Program-made: the position numbers and the translations under genes
The notes under the pieces: generated by a model
Databases searched by the model: none
What the model saw: the letters and a program-made list of their open reading frames with translations, nothing else
Told to the model about the DNA's origin: nothing
In this document: positions 1-11,369 of the stretch, one piece after another
Layout of the letters: every line of letters begins with the position of its first letter
Numbering within the stretch: position 1 is the stretch's first letter
Source: Erythrobasidium yunnanense
Taxonomy: Eukaryota > Basidiomycota > Cystobasidiomycetes > Erythrobasidiales > Erythrobasidiaceae
DNA length: 64,000 nt
Direction of reading: 5' to 3'
Assembly (NCBI GenBank): GCA_001600175.1
Contig: BCJC01000006.1
Location: 1,739,973-1,803,972 of the forward strand

Positions 1-304
1 GCATCCCATCCACTGTAAGGATCCGTGAACTCGTAAGCAGACTTGTAGTTGAACTGGACGGGCTTGTTGCGGTTGCGGCATCGAGATGGAGGATGATCGC
101 GGTCCAAACAGTGCCAGCAGCGAGGTGCCTCTGTGCAGTCTTTACGCACATGTTCAGTGCTCCTGCAGAAGTAGCAAAATTTCGTCCTGGTAACAATGGT
201 GATTTTCGCGTCTTCGGCCCAAGTCTCGTTGTCGACACGGAACGCGGCTAAGGGAAGCTTGTGTGATTGGGAGATATGCAGAATGCGCGGAGGGTTCAGC
301 TAAC
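1..304 (-). mobile_element. retroelement nucleocapsid-like fragment (two zinc knuckles), fossil
   Basis: A reading frame on the minus strand enters from the left edge and carries two CX2CX4HX4C zinc knuckles between about 176 and 78, the first reading CYFCRSTEHVRKDC. Paired CCHC knuckles of this kind are known from Gag proteins of LTR elements and from ORF1 proteins of LINEs, where they bind RNA. The fragment is broken and has no visible partner domains in the window, so the class cannot be decided. A LINE relic lies 21 kb away, but nothing here links the two. Confidence 0.5.
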
Positions 305-2051
305 TGATCAGGCCTGCAATAAACGACAGTTGCGCCCATTCAACGGTCAAAAGGCCTGTTAGCTCAGTGTACGTCCTACCCTGCGCTTCCTCGACTCTTG
401 TTCTGACTCTTCGTTCTAGTTGGTCAGAGCAGTATGCATACTTCCCTCCGATCCTCCTCAACCGATCCTAACATCTCTACTCTAGCTGTACTAATAGCTG
501 CGAAAGCACTGAAAGTAATGCAGGGGTCGGCAGGTAAGATATTACTGCTGGGTAGCAATAAGCTCACCCTCTAATAATAAACACCCAAATTCAGTTCGAG
601 CCTGTCACGGGTCACTTTTCTCGTTTTTGGTTCGGAGCGCAAGAGTGAGGACTTTTCTTCCTCTCGTTTTGTCTTCAGCTGTTCTGGACGGCTCTGATCT
701 CATCCCGCGCTGCTTCAACAACTAGTAGGGGCAGATGAAGTAGCCCTCTCCATGCCAGCAATTCCTGTAACAGGTAGCCCCGGGAGACAGAAAAACATTA
801 GGTCTAAGCGGAGCCACAGGCTCTAATCGAGCAATGCTGGAAAGCCTGCCGGCTAGACATTCCGACTGTATTTCTTTGTGCATAAATTATGCAGCGGACT
901 TGAATGACTGCTGGGCTAATCATGTGAGGCCAACGAAAAACTCGGACGAGCGGGATCATCAAGCCTAGCATGTAATGTAGAGTGGAGTGGAGACGCGTCT
1001 CTTGCAACATCAACTTGGCATCCACTTCATCTGCAAGGTGCAGGGGGCTTACTCACCACGGTAACACCGGGTGGCAACTGTTAACATTAATGTCTCGGGA
1101 GAGCTGTCAGGGCAGTGTCAGGGACATGCTCTATACGAACATAACGATTACATTGCAGCCATTCTCGTGCATATCACCTCTCGCTAGCGTTGCGAAGCCT
1201 ACGCAACGTTTCTGTATTTAGGGAGCGATATATATCTTTGAGTTGCCTACAACGCGGAGATCTTGGAATGTAGAGTACAGGGACAGTCGGCCCGTCTGTA
1301 CGGCGGAGTACAGTAACAGGCAGCCCTTGATCCTAGGAAGAGTGTCGAATACAAAGCATAAGAGGAGGTATGGCTCTGTCGTCGGGGGAACCAGGAAAAA
1401 GTGTCTCTCGTGGTACAAGATTGTCTTAGGTCATCTCAACCACGGTTTCTGCCCCTTCAGCCGCACGACGTGCATTCTCCTTGCTGTTTCCATAGTGTAT
1501 CAAGTAACATCGTTACGTACCTGATAGCCCGCATTTCCCATCTCAGCTGTATCTATTACTCTACCAAAGTCCGTTGACGGACCGCCTACGGGACCATAAC
1601 CCCTCTTCTCGTTAGTGGCGGAGTGACCTTTGTCTCGGGACTGTGTCTCAGAAGCTTTCAGCTCCCACCTTCTGGCTTCCTCCTGGCATGCCATCCGCTC
1701 TTGTCTTCCCGGCTGCATTTGTGCAAGAAGAAGCCCATGTTCGAGCACCTGGCCTGTCAGTTTGGCGACGCGGCGAGCGATATCGCCTCAGTTTGTTTCC
1801 TGGCTGCGCCTGGGCCGATCAGTACATTGCTAACGGGCCGCTGCTGTGCCATAAATCATATCGGTTGTTGCGCTTTCTCTTTTCCTGCTATCGAACCCAT
1901 CCCCCCTTCAGGAACTCCCCATCCAGATTCTGACAGTCTCTTGCTCGGTAGTCTGGCACTAGACATTGTCAGAAGCAGCATCTTCCTACTGCGTTCCTTG
2001 CAACTTACCTTCGTCTCTTTCAGCGACACATCTCGGTTCCTTCCGATCAGA
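305..2051. other. intergenic; no supported gene
   Basis: No reading frame here looks like protein on either strand. From 1623 the frame of the downstream acyltransferase is open, but its 143 extra residues are low-complexity and resemble a translated leader. The stretch probably holds the promoter and 5' leader of that gene. Confidence 0.5.
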
Positions 2052-3518
2052 ATGCTCGCTTGGAAGCTTCTGGCCAAGTTACGCAGTGTGGCCACATGGC
2101 TGCTGCCACAGCCTATTCAGTACTTAGTGTCCCCCGACATCCCTCAGCCTTCGCTGGCCATTCGGAAACGGCCAACCGTGGGCACCGCTTGGATGGACGG
2201 TTTTCGTGGCTTCTCTTCGATCCTGATCCTCTGGATTCATATGCTGGAACCATACGGGAGGGTAGGAAACTTAGGCTGGCACAATCTTCGGCTCTTCTAC
2301 TTCGTCATCTCTGGCTACGCGATATCGAGCGGTTACCTGAAGACTCTATCGGCAGGGAAAGTTGATCTAGCATTGTCTAAATTGAGCGCCTCAGCCTTTC
2401 GTCGCTTCTTCCGCATCTACGTTCCTGTGCTGGTCACCTTCCTCCTCATTGGCATTCTCTCTTACGCTGGAGCATACGACAGCCTTCGCCCTTACTTTTG
2501 GACAGGCGATCATAGCTACTTCAGTCAGGCCTGGACTCCCCTGATACCTCAGAGGTACTCGGAGTTCTCGAGCCAGCTATGGCATGTCTACGGGAATGCA
2601 AAGCTGGTGCTCAACGTCTACGATACATCAGATTTTTTCCCAGAGCTCAATGCTTTCCTCTGGACGATCCGACCCGAGTTTCGCGGCTCGATGATCCTCA
2701 TTCTATCTCTCCTCGTTTTTGCACGCCTCAAGGCTTACCTTCGTATGCTGGCCTTTCTCTGCATCATACTTTTTGCTGCAGTCTACGGGCGGTGGGAAGT
2801 GATTCTTTGTATGTTGGGCGCCTCCGTTGCCCAAGCGGAGGTCATAGTCATATCGCATAAGGCAGACAACCAGCCTCCGCGGAACGATAACGAGAAGCTG
2901 GACGAACGCGCCATTCAGCTGCCTTCTTCTCCTAATATTGTAGACGAGGAACAAGGCTTATTGAGCTATAAAACCCGTCCCAGCGCTCTACGTCATAGCC
3001 ACAAGAACGGTGCTCTTGTCATCGCATGGATCTTCCTGTACTGCTTCAGCATCTATCTCATGGCCTTCCCTACCTATAATCATACGTATTATCCGTCATA
3101 CGGGTGGATCTGGCGCCACTTTCCTTCATGGTGGCAAGGCCCGGCGAAGACTACTGCGGGTATAGGAGCAGCACTCTTCATTGTTGCAATGTCGCTCGCT
3201 CCTACAACCTCATTCCCGCATCGCATCTTCAATAATGGTCTAGGACAATACCTTGGTACTCGTTTCTTTGGGATACTGGCAATGTCATGGGTCACTCTGT
3301 GCTCTGGAGGTTATTGGCTACCCGACTACGCATGGCGATATCTTGGTGGGAGCCGGATGGGTCAGGGCTTCGAATTCTGGCGGGGCTTCCTTCCAGCTGC
3401 TCTCCTCAACATACTCCTGTCTATCTGGACAGCGGACCTTTGGACCAGAACGATAGATACCTTTGCAGTAGAACTCATAAGCAAGATAGTTAAGTACAGC
3501 TTTGTAGAGCAGAAGTAA
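2052..3518 (+). CDS. acyltransferase-3 family multi-pass membrane protein
   Basis: A single-exon protein of 488 residues if translation starts at 2052. The frame is open back to 1623, but the family's first motif begins about 48 residues after the chosen start, which is normal for fungal members. The N-terminal block MDGFRGFSSILILWIHML matches the LDGxRG...H motif, whose His is the proposed catalytic residue. RLFYFVISGY corresponds to the FF(V/I)LSGF motif and RRFFRIYVPVLV to the Arg-rich block. Several hydrophobic segments follow to the C terminus. Family members move acyl groups, often acetyl, onto sugars or lipids across a membrane. A glycosyltransferase-like gene lies next door in tail-to-tail orientation, which fits O-acylation of a glycan, but the substrate cannot be read from the sequence. 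Confidence 0.8.
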   Translation: MLAWKLLAKLRSVATWLLPQPIQYLVSPDIPQPSLAIRKRPTVGTAWMDGFRGFSSILILWIHMLEPYGRVGNLGWHNLRLFYFVISGYAISSGYLKTLSAGKVDLALSKLSASAFRRFFRIYVPVLVTFLLIGILSYAGAYDSLRPYFWTGDHSYFSQAWTPLIPQRYSEFSSQLWHVYGNAKLVLNVYDTSDFFPELNAFLWTIRPEFRGSMILILSLLVFARLKAYLRMLAFLCIILFAAVYGRWEVILCMLGASVAQAEVIVISHKADNQPPRNDNEKLDERAIQLPSSPNIVDEEQGLLSYKTRPSALRHSHKNGALVIAWIFLYCFSIYLMAFPTYNHTYYPSYGWIWRHFPSWWQGPAKTTAGIGAALFIVAMSLAPTTSFPHRIFNNGLGQYLGTRFFGILAMSWVTLCSGGYWLPDYAWRYLGGSRMGQGFEFWRGFLPAALLNILLSIWTADLWTRTIDTFAVELISKIVKYSFVEQK

Positions 3519-3738
3519 GGCTGCGTCAATGAAAGCTGGGCGTGTTGTCATGTAGAGTATTAAGCGTCCGAAAACAGGATCGCAATGTAGGGAAGCCTTG
3601 AACAGGAGCGAATGGTCATTGTCGAACAGCTTCCTGGAAGGCGAATCCAGGAACCCGAACAGAGCGATGATTTCGGGCTCAGGTTCCACAACAACAACCA
3701 ACGCGCAAGGATAAGTCTATACAACAGAGATCATCATT

Positions 3739-5795
3739 CTAGCTTCGTCCATCAGCATTGGCAAGCAGCTCGACCGTTTCTGCAGCGGGAATGTTCCATG
3801 GATCCATGGGATAAGGTGGAGGTGCAGGGGGCGGCACTTCCACCGTGGCGTTCCAGTGATGAAATTTCCAGTAGTAGTCTGAAGTCGGGTCGTCCTCGAA
3901 TTGCTTGCGCATGATGCGACTTTCGTCGAAACCACGGGGTGCATCCAGGTCGCCTGCAGTCATTTGCCAGGTGCCCCACCAATCTTTTGACATTTCGAAC
4001 ACTGCGATTTGCGATCCTTTGATTCGTAGACCATCTCCAGGCGCAAAGCGGGCGGACGTGCGCTCCTTTCTATACCCGGACTCTATTACGCTCGGCAACC
4101 GCCAATCGTCTACATCCACCTTTGTCAGGAGGAAATGTATGAACATCTTAGGCTCGAGCGCTGTGAATTGCCAATCGTGGGGGTTGTACAAGGGTGGCTC
4201 CTTCCTGATCTTCCATTGCGAGCCATTCTTGCGATAGACGAGCGTTCTCGATGCGTGAGAAGGCTTCCAGTCGGGACATGTATTGATGGGATTCCAGAAC
4301 ATCTCGCTGCACCACAGATCCTTTGCATGCGAAACCGCCAAGGGGAGGGTCTTGCCGTATTGCGAAATGGTGTTGCCGAATCGATAGCTCCGGAAGCGGT
4401 CATCGTGTATCCTATTGTACCACGCTTGAATGTCGTCTCGATCGGTATGCCGGTATGCGTTTAGAACGTGACCATCGACGATAATGACCCTTCTATCTCC
4501 ATGTAAGGGCTCGGCTCCTTGAAGGTCCGGAACTCGCAAGATATCGACATCTTTGAGCCTATTGATGAACAGATCGGAATATTCTCCTTCGTCTAGTCCT
4601 GGCGTGTGGCTTCCAGGCTGGAGTAGGTGTATGTGCTCTAAAGCCGATAGAGGCTTATATCTGTACGGCATTCGGGTCATCTTTTCGTTGTTCTTGATCA
4701 GTGTGAGCTGTCCAGGAAGAAAGAGCGCATTCGGAACTGGATTGCTATGAGCAGGCATGACCATGTCAAAGTTGCTACAGCGAGCATGTCAGTCTTAGAC
4801 CAAGACCGAATTTAAATACACGCAGACGTACTTCATGATATCCTTTGGCAGCAAGTGCTCGAAATTGCCTATAAGCTGGTCGGCATCGAACCAGCCCCAC
4901 CATTCGGTGCGCAAGTGCTTCTTGTATACCAGCCCTCTCCCTGCAATGATCGTCAGCAACTGTCATCTTCAAGAATTTGCATGCTGCACCTACATGGCTT
5001 GAAAGTATTGAATATTTCGTCGTTGATCTTGCGAGTATAGTTGCGTAGATCGGCCAGATGGTTCATGATATGTACGTTTGCATCGTGATCACACCCTTCC
5101 TCCCAGCCTTTGCAGATGAATTGCGTGTACAGCTTGTCGTTTTCGACTTCGGTTAAGCAGAGGTGCTTGATGTTTGATGCGTATGTCGGCTGAGATGGGT
5201 TTGTGATGTAGGAGGAATCGATGCAGCCGGCTCCCTGGTCCACATTGACGAAGAGCAGGTCCAGCGAACGCTGATTCTGCGCCGCCGTCTGGAATAAGAG
5301 CGGCAGATAGGTCGCTTGTTTGCTTCCGCCATACACGGCGATCAGGGTGATGCGCTCTTTTGCATCTTGCGGCCGTCGTACTAGCTCGCCGAACGTCTCT
5401 GCTTTATCACTTTTGGATCTAGAGGCTATCGAATCTGCGATATGTTCGTAGGCTTTTTGGGGTATAGCCGGATTGTATGTGATGAGAACGAGCAAGGTTA
5501 CGAATGAGATGAGGAGATATTGAAGTCTTGTATTCCGTGCCATCATAGCCATATGATGACGGCTGATGGCGGAGTATCGCCTTTCCGGCTGTACAGCTCC
5601 AGGCGCAGAAGGATCCCATGATGGAAGTGCTAGAGGGCTACCGACGCTAGGACGATGTTGCTCGAGAAAGAGACTCGAATGGCTGCGACGCGGATGTCCT
5701 GGTCGAGTTACCTTCGCAGAGATGCCGTCCTTTTCGTCTGTCGATGCGATCATCATGTTGATCGATTTGGAGTGTGTACTGTGTGCAAGGTACAC
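3739..5795 (-). CDS. type II membrane glycosyltransferase-like protein (DUF6625-like)
   Basis: Three exons (5795-4994, 4940-4832, 4774-3739) join in frame to 648 residues. An alternative start lies 13 codons further in. The N-terminal 90 residues are basic and Ser/Pro rich, followed by one membrane segment (LQYLLISFVTLLVLITY), giving Golgi type II topology. The luminal part has an early beta-strand pattern (ITLIAVYGG) and then WWGWFDADQLIGN, which resembles the W-G-x-x-D-x-D block of DUF6625/GT-A-like bacterial and fungal glycosyltransferases, with the later block PGQLTLIKNN in the expected place. The DxD-like pair would bind nucleotide-sugar and metal. The family assignment is from memory of the motif pattern. 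Donor and acceptor sugars are unknown. It is divergent from ERG6. Confidence 0.55.
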
Positions 5796-6483
5796 TCCTC
5801 AAGTGGTGTCGAGTTCTTACGCAGACTGCGAGCCGCTATAGATGGAAGAAGGTCAGGAAATCCAGCAGGAACGGTGAATCCCTTTGGCGCATCTAGATAT
5901 CAAGCGTTATTGTAATGAAGCATCGCCGAGCGTCTAGACATATGTAGCAGGCACCGAAGGCACATCATAGCCCAAAACGAGCGGATCAGGCAGGAGGCTT
6001 GGAAGAGCTCGTGGGCACGCCAGACTTTCTCGTCTTCTTTGTATTACGATGTGTGTAGCTCTTGCCGCAATACTAAAGACATAGGATGCGCGGAAGAAGC
6101 TTGAAAAGTGGTTGCGAGCTCGCTGCGTAGTATTTTGAGGCGGAATCATACTGTGTCGCAAAACGCGTAGGACGTATCTGAACTTGTGTATATCATTGAC
6201 AGTCTGCATCGTATCATCGTGCTGTTTGCGTTGCTTGGCGTGTTAACTCCGCCTTCAAGCTCGTACCATGTTGGTTGAGATTTCGCGACAGGTCTTGCAG
6301 AAACCAACAAAAAGCAGAAAGAAGAAAGGCGTCAAGTTCGCAGCGACAAGACCTTCATCGCACCTCTATCAGATTTCTACATATCACCTTTTCACCTTTT
6401 CCCGCTCTCGAGGCCCTGTCTATCTCTCTGCGACCCCAAAACTTGCTTTACCCTCGCCTCAATCAAGCATATAGATTGCCATA
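5796..6483. promoter_or_regulatory. divergent intergenic promoter region (glycosyltransferase / ERG6)
   Basis: About 690 bases separate two start codons pointing away from each other, so both promoters must lie here. A pyrimidine-rich run precedes the ERG6 start, as is usual for fungal leaders. No specific operator motif was recognised. Confidence 0.5.
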
Positions 6484-8018
6484 ATGGTTTCAACAACTAC
6501 TGCTACCGACTCGACTCGCGAAAATACGCTCACCAAGCGCAACAATGGCCCGCCGAGGTCAGACTACATGTCGCATTTCAACAAGGACTCAGCCAAAGAG
6601 ACGAAGGAGCAACAAGCTGCAAGACTAGCTAACTACGAGGATGTAGTCGACGGATGTGGGTTGCCTCAGACATTCGGCCAAAATTGATGCAGGATGCACG
6701 ACCCTGTTTACAAACCTTCAACCACTGCCGCTGACGTTCCTTTCCTGCATTCTGTTACACTCTGCACATACTTCATATAACTAGACTGTAAGTTGTCCTG
6801 ACAGATATGTAGGAAATATGGGCTTACTGGCTCGCTATATGCTATTGTCTTTGCGCATCTACACGATTCACAAACGTAGATTCCCTGAGTACATCGCTAT
6901 ACGAGTACGGCTGGGGAACCTCCTTCCACTTCGCTAGGCAAGTCTGCGAGCGTGATTCTTCAGCCAAATCCGCTCACGCACCGGTCACATCTATAGATAC
7001 TATCCGGGAGAGGCATTCTACCAGGCCATCGCAAGACATGAGCACTATCTCAGTGCTCAAATGGGGCTAAAGCCTGGAATGCGAGTTTTGGACGTAGGCT
7101 GCGGCGTGGGAGGCCCTGCTAGAGAGATTGCCAGATTCTCAGGCGCACATGTGACTGGAATCAGTATCAACCATGACCAGATCGCAAAGGCTACAAAATA
7201 CTCTGCAAAAGCTGGACTATCGGGTCAGGTCGAGTTCGTACAGGGTAATTTTATGGAGCTTTCGCAAGTCTTTGGAGAAGGAAGCTTCGATGCTGTCTAT
7301 GCGATCGAAGCAACGGTACACGCTCCTAACTTTGAGGGCATCTATGGCGAGATCAAGAAGGTTCTCAAACCAGGCGGCATTGTAAGGCGTCCTCGAAGTG
7401 AACTGCCGGAACACTGTTTAACGCTTCACTGCAGTTCGGAGTCTACGAGTGGTGCATGACCGACAAATACGATGCGACCAACCCAGCCCACCGCAAGATT
7501 GCCCACGGCATTGAGGTTGGAGACGGAATCCCAGAGATGCGAAACATCGAGAACGCGAGATCGGCTCTCAACACAGTCGGCTTCGAAGTGCTACATGACG
7601 AAGATCTTGCCGAGAGGCCTGATCCAATTGTACGTTGACGAAAGCTCGGCAAAGAGCAATGGCTGATCTGCTAATTGACATCAATAGCGCTGGTACTACC
7701 CGCTCGAGGGCGACGTTCGCAAAGTCCAAACATTCTGGGACGTTATCATGGTCGCACGTATGACCTGGCTCGGAAAAATCTTTACCCAAAACTTCGTCTG
7801 GTTCGGCGAGAAGGCTGGTCTATTGCCTAAGGGCACCTATGAGTGCGGAGAGGCTCTCAAGGTCGCTGCTGATGCACTAGTAGCCGGCGGCCAGACCAAG
7901 CTTTTCACCCCTATGCGTACGTGTCGTTTGAGCTTCATCTACTACAAAAAGCTGACCATGTCGTCTGTCCGCAGAACTCTTCGTTTGCAAGAAGCCAGAG
8001 GGACAAAACGGCCATTGA
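6484..8018 (+). CDS. ERG6: sterol 24-C-methyltransferase
   Basis: Seven exons (6484-6655, 6785-6787, 6880-6937, 6997-7381, 7435-7629, 7688-7916, 7975-8018) give 361 residues. The enzyme transfers methyl from S-adenosylmethionine to C-24 of zymosterol-type sterols in ergosterol synthesis. The conserved N-terminal block ends in LYEYGWGTSFHFARYYPGE, followed by the SAM motif LDVGCGVGGPAREIARFSGA, the ATVHAPNFEGIY block and LKPGG. The C-terminal half carries YEWCMTDKYD and GDGIPEM, ending LVAGGQTKLFTPM. Exon 2 is only three bases long and supplies one of the paired tyrosines expected before LxxxxYEYGWG; skipping it would drop one residue. The intron at 6938 begins with GC rather than GT and must do so to keep frame. 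Identity is secure; the microexon is inferred from conservation. Confidence 0.95.
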
Positions 8019-8211
8019 TTACCCTCTTTCATTGCATCTTCTTTCCGCATTCTGTTCCGTCTGCCAGGTTCATTGGTCACTGGTGTGAGCATGCAGGCTT
8101 TGTAGTAGCCTGGCGGTCAGCAATTATTGCTTTTAATACAGTCACTCGTTCTTTCAGAGTCTCGTTGTATGTACTGTGGATTCTTTAGATCACGCTCGTT
8201 TATGCGGCATA

Positions 8212-9174
8212 TTACGCTTTGCATAATGGGACTCCGTTGTAAGGGAATGCAGCTACACTAGACGCAAATTGCTCGCTACCGCCTCCTCGATACAGGCTTC
8301 CAGGCTTCAGGCTCGTAGCTATCCTTCGGTGTTGCTGGCGTGTCCGCATATCGCTTGCTTGGACTGGATCGATTATCTGATGCTGAGTATAACGTATCAT
8401 CAGAAAGAGCTGCTCGCGAACCCAATGTGCTGGACGCTCACTCGTTTCGACAGACCCGGATCGCAACTGTCTGTCCTTTTCCGCCTTACCCAGTGTTGCA
8501 TCTGCAGCTTGATCCAACGATGTTGCCATTTGCTGGCGCTCTGGAGAGTCTTGCGCTATCCCCGGGAAGACACCTTCCTGCGGCACTGACTTCGGTATAT
8601 TGGCGCCGAATTCCTGCAAATCAGATCTCAAGACATGCCGACTGATTAGTAGCAGCTGACTGACCTGAGAGGGAGGATGATGCGCAGCCATGCTGGCAGG
8701 AACCACAGAAGGATTCGATTGCGAGGGGTATGGGGCCTTCGGTTTTTGCGGCTCCCGAATCTGTAAGCGTTCAGCTTCGGCCTGTAGGGCTGCTTTCTCT
8801 TCCCGGTATGCTTCATCTAGCTCAGCGACATTCTCCCGTAGGCGTTGCTGCCTTCGAACATCCTGCTCGAGCTCTTGTATCGTAGGCGGCTTTTCGCGTG
8901 TCTGACGCAGCCATGCACTCCATTGTATCTATATACTGGGTTAGCCTCTAAGCAGCTCTTCGAGCTGAGAGCGATCGATGCGACTTACCGGCAAGGTGTC
9001 GTAGCCGTAATCGCTCCATTCGCGCTTTATGCGATAATCGATACTTCTTTGCGTAGCTCCCGGTACTGAATACCAGCGCAGGATCTCAGCAGAGACTCAA
9101 AGAGGCTGCCTTCTCCCTTGAAAGCCTACCGATAGGATGAGGAAGCTCAAAATATCGGTTTCCTGAAGATCCAT
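8212..9174 (-). CDS. NDUFAF2/NDUFA12-like complex I assembly protein
   Basis: Exons 9174-9130, 9084-8989, 8928-8665 and 8613-8212 join in frame to 268 residues. The diagnostic part is WSAWLRQTREKPPTIQELEQ, preceded by a stretch ending REWSDYGYDTLP. This matches the W..WLR.TR..PPT block of the NDUFAF2/NDUFA12 family, small mitochondrial proteins that assemble or belong to NADH:ubiquinone oxidoreductase. A charged, probably helical segment follows (residues 70-110), then a Pro/Ser-rich tail. The usual N-terminal G-D-x-x-G-N block is not visible, so the first exon and start are tentative and a further upstream exon is possible. The tail after residue 135 is weakly supported, because it depends on one 51-base intron (gtcagt..ttgcag) that keeps frame whether or not it is removed. 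Confidence 0.6.
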
Positions 9175-9768
9175 AGTCGCAACGGCATCAAAAGGTGTCT
9201 TGTTCTGTAGATTCCTCAAGGCTGACCTTGTAGATCATCTGATATCAAACGTCAATGCTGGACCACTTCAAAGTATGACGATGCCTGGTCGACCTCTTAC
9301 ATCCCGCAAGATACTTCCACTTGCCCAGCCGGAGTGTTCGCGCAATCCTTTCGAAGACCATCTGCAAGAGAAGAGATTCTGTAGATTCTGTCTGCTTCGA
9401 GAGGCCTTCGAAGAAGATCGCTTCGATGAGTGTAGGCTGGAAAACAAGCAGGCTTAGGTACAGTGAGCATATCGAGCAGCGAAGTTCGCTGGCGCTGCTA
9501 CACAAGGCTGCTAGTGCATTGATTGGCCTGAGACGACTGTTACTGCGTTGAGTTCGGAATGCATTGGGCATGCTGGAACACGAGCAAACGCATACTAATG
9601 TTGGTCGAACGACGGGTTCTAAGATACAGGAGCTACTATGCGTTATCTACAATTATGGTCTGGGTGCGCCCTGCATTTCCAGGTGCCAGATACAGTTTGC
9701 AACATATAAACTGCGATTGGTCTTCTTATTTGCTACTGATGCTCAACAGAAGGATGTCTCGATGACAC
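9175..9768. other. no supported gene
   Basis: Open frames on both strands of about 70-110 codons occur, but none shows a recognisable domain and the frames shadow each other. The stretch lies between the start of the complex I assembly gene and the end of the SGNH pseudogene. Confidence 0.4.
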
Positions 9769-11369
9769 TCATAGCCTATTGAAGTCTTTCGTACTGGCCG
9801 CGAGGTAAGAATTATGGAGTAGCGCCTGGGCGAGTATGAGGCCCCCCCGGCCATTGCAGGGGATGGACTTTCTCTTGATACTGCTGCCAGCCTTCGAATA
9901 GCATACCGAAATCGAGTATGCCGAGCCCCGCTTCGTGTGCCACCCGCTCTTGCATTGCTTGCAACTGCGCAAAGCGGACATCGGTGAAGTAGTTTGTGAT
10001 TGTCTTTCCTCCATTTCCACCCCAGTCTTCCGAACCCCGGGAAGGTCCCACTCGATGTATCTTACGATAGACAATAGGCACGCCGGGAAAGCATTCTTTC
10101 AGCGCGGCTATAGTTTCGTGCATCCGGCGCATCCAATGGGTCACCCTCTCTTCTGACAACGGTGTATCGGTGGATTGGCCAGTTTCCTTGTCTCTTACAC
10201 CCCAAAGCGCCATGTCCCACACTGCAAGTGCAGCAACTCAGAACGAGAGTCGGCACGTACTAGATAAAGCGGAACTTACTGCCTGAGTGAAGTGAGATCA
10301 CCTTCACTGGGAATTCTAGACTATCCGCCAAAGGCTTAAAGTACGAGCGGACACGCTCGACTGCGTCGTCAGGGCCATACCAATCTGGCGCAATGCGAGC
10401 AAAGTTCTCGGTACCGTCTGCAACTCCGTAGTAGAAGCCATTTGCCATAGTCAGGTTGATCCCGTTGTTTCTGATCGTAAACTGATGAGGCATGCCTCTA
10501 TGCTTGTCCTTGAACATCTGCTTTGTCAAATTGAGACCAGGATACTGGCTGACGGAGACATTCTGCTGGAAGGTCCATGCATGTTGCTGAACGCTGTTGC
10601 GATTTACACTGTCGCCAAGTACCAGAATGGAAGAATTGTGTAGGTACGAAGTCGCCCGCATTGCTGCCGCTTGAATAGCTGACTGTTCTTCTGGAGGATA
10701 CTCCAGCAGCGGGTACTTTGCATTGGCACTGCGTGCAATGCCGTTGTTCAGTATCCAGCCATAGTCTATAAAATTCCCGAGTTCGAGGTTCGGCTAAGAG
10801 AGGTTGCCCGCCAGCTGTACCAATCGTACCCAGTCGATAGCCGCTGGTTGCGAAGCGGGATTGACGTGGTCTGGCGTCTGTGTGCCGCGTCTCGATAACA
10901 CCGTCAATTGCGCATCCTCATCCTGATTCTTCGGCGTTTGACTGGACCTGAACCTCTTGAGCAGTCTAACAGGTGTATCGATTTTTGGCAGAGGCTGCAA
11001 CGGCACCCATTGCATAGTGAAAGGGTCCTTAAGATCAAAATTGAGAAAGCCTTTCTGCCGGTATAAATCCAAGTCTGGAGAATAGCTTCTGAGGCGAGGA
11101 GATTGGACGGATCTGCAGGGGCTGCATGTCAGCCTGAGGATCCGCGCGAGAGGTATGTTAAGCTGCTGTGCTCACTTCGTCGCGTAGTATGTAACCGCGA
11201 TCAGACTACAAATGCACAATACGGCATAATTGGTGCGGCGCCTGGGCACAAAGACTTGTTTCAGCCAGACGAAGGTTGCAGGACCTGACAGCTGTACTTA
11301 CGAGGATGCCCGCTTGGCGACTAGCGACCTTCGTCGAGTTGAGAAGACTGTCGACAGTATTGCTGCCAT
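9769..11369 (-). pseudogene. SGNH/PC-esterase-like type II membrane protein, damaged copy
   Basis: Exons 11369-11302, 11241-11176, 11121-10280 and 10221-9769 join with correct phase and mirror the intact paralogue at 58.7-60.2 kb. A short basic leader is followed by one membrane segment (NYAVLCICSLIAVTYYA). The luminal part has the block-I motif LVLGDSVNRNS, a YRKIHR block and the C-terminal HPLQWPGG His block typical of SGNH esterases of the PC-esterase/NXPE kind, which add or remove acyl groups on glycans. Two lesions break it. An in-frame TAG at 10794-10796 replaces the Tyr of NLSY in the paralogue. A run of seven G (minus strand, 9842-9848) is one base too long, moving the last 28 codons out of frame. 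With only two lesions it is either freshly inactivated or carries sequence errors. Confidence 0.7.

Noticed and set aside
1218-1748. Frames of 66-93 codons on both strands upstream of the acyltransferase.
   Set aside because: They overlap each other, lack domains and have no supporting splice sites.
6656-6879. A single 224-base intron in ERG6 instead of a microexon.
   Set aside because: It would drop one residue from an invariant-length block and be far longer than the other introns modelled here; the microexon solves both.
10794-10796. Possible reassignment or programmed read-through of UAG, since two genes have an in-frame TAG.
   Set aside because: Many intact genes here end in TAG (aminopeptidase, SDH1, glucanase, perilipin-like, GT90 and others), and both affected genes also carry a frame shift.
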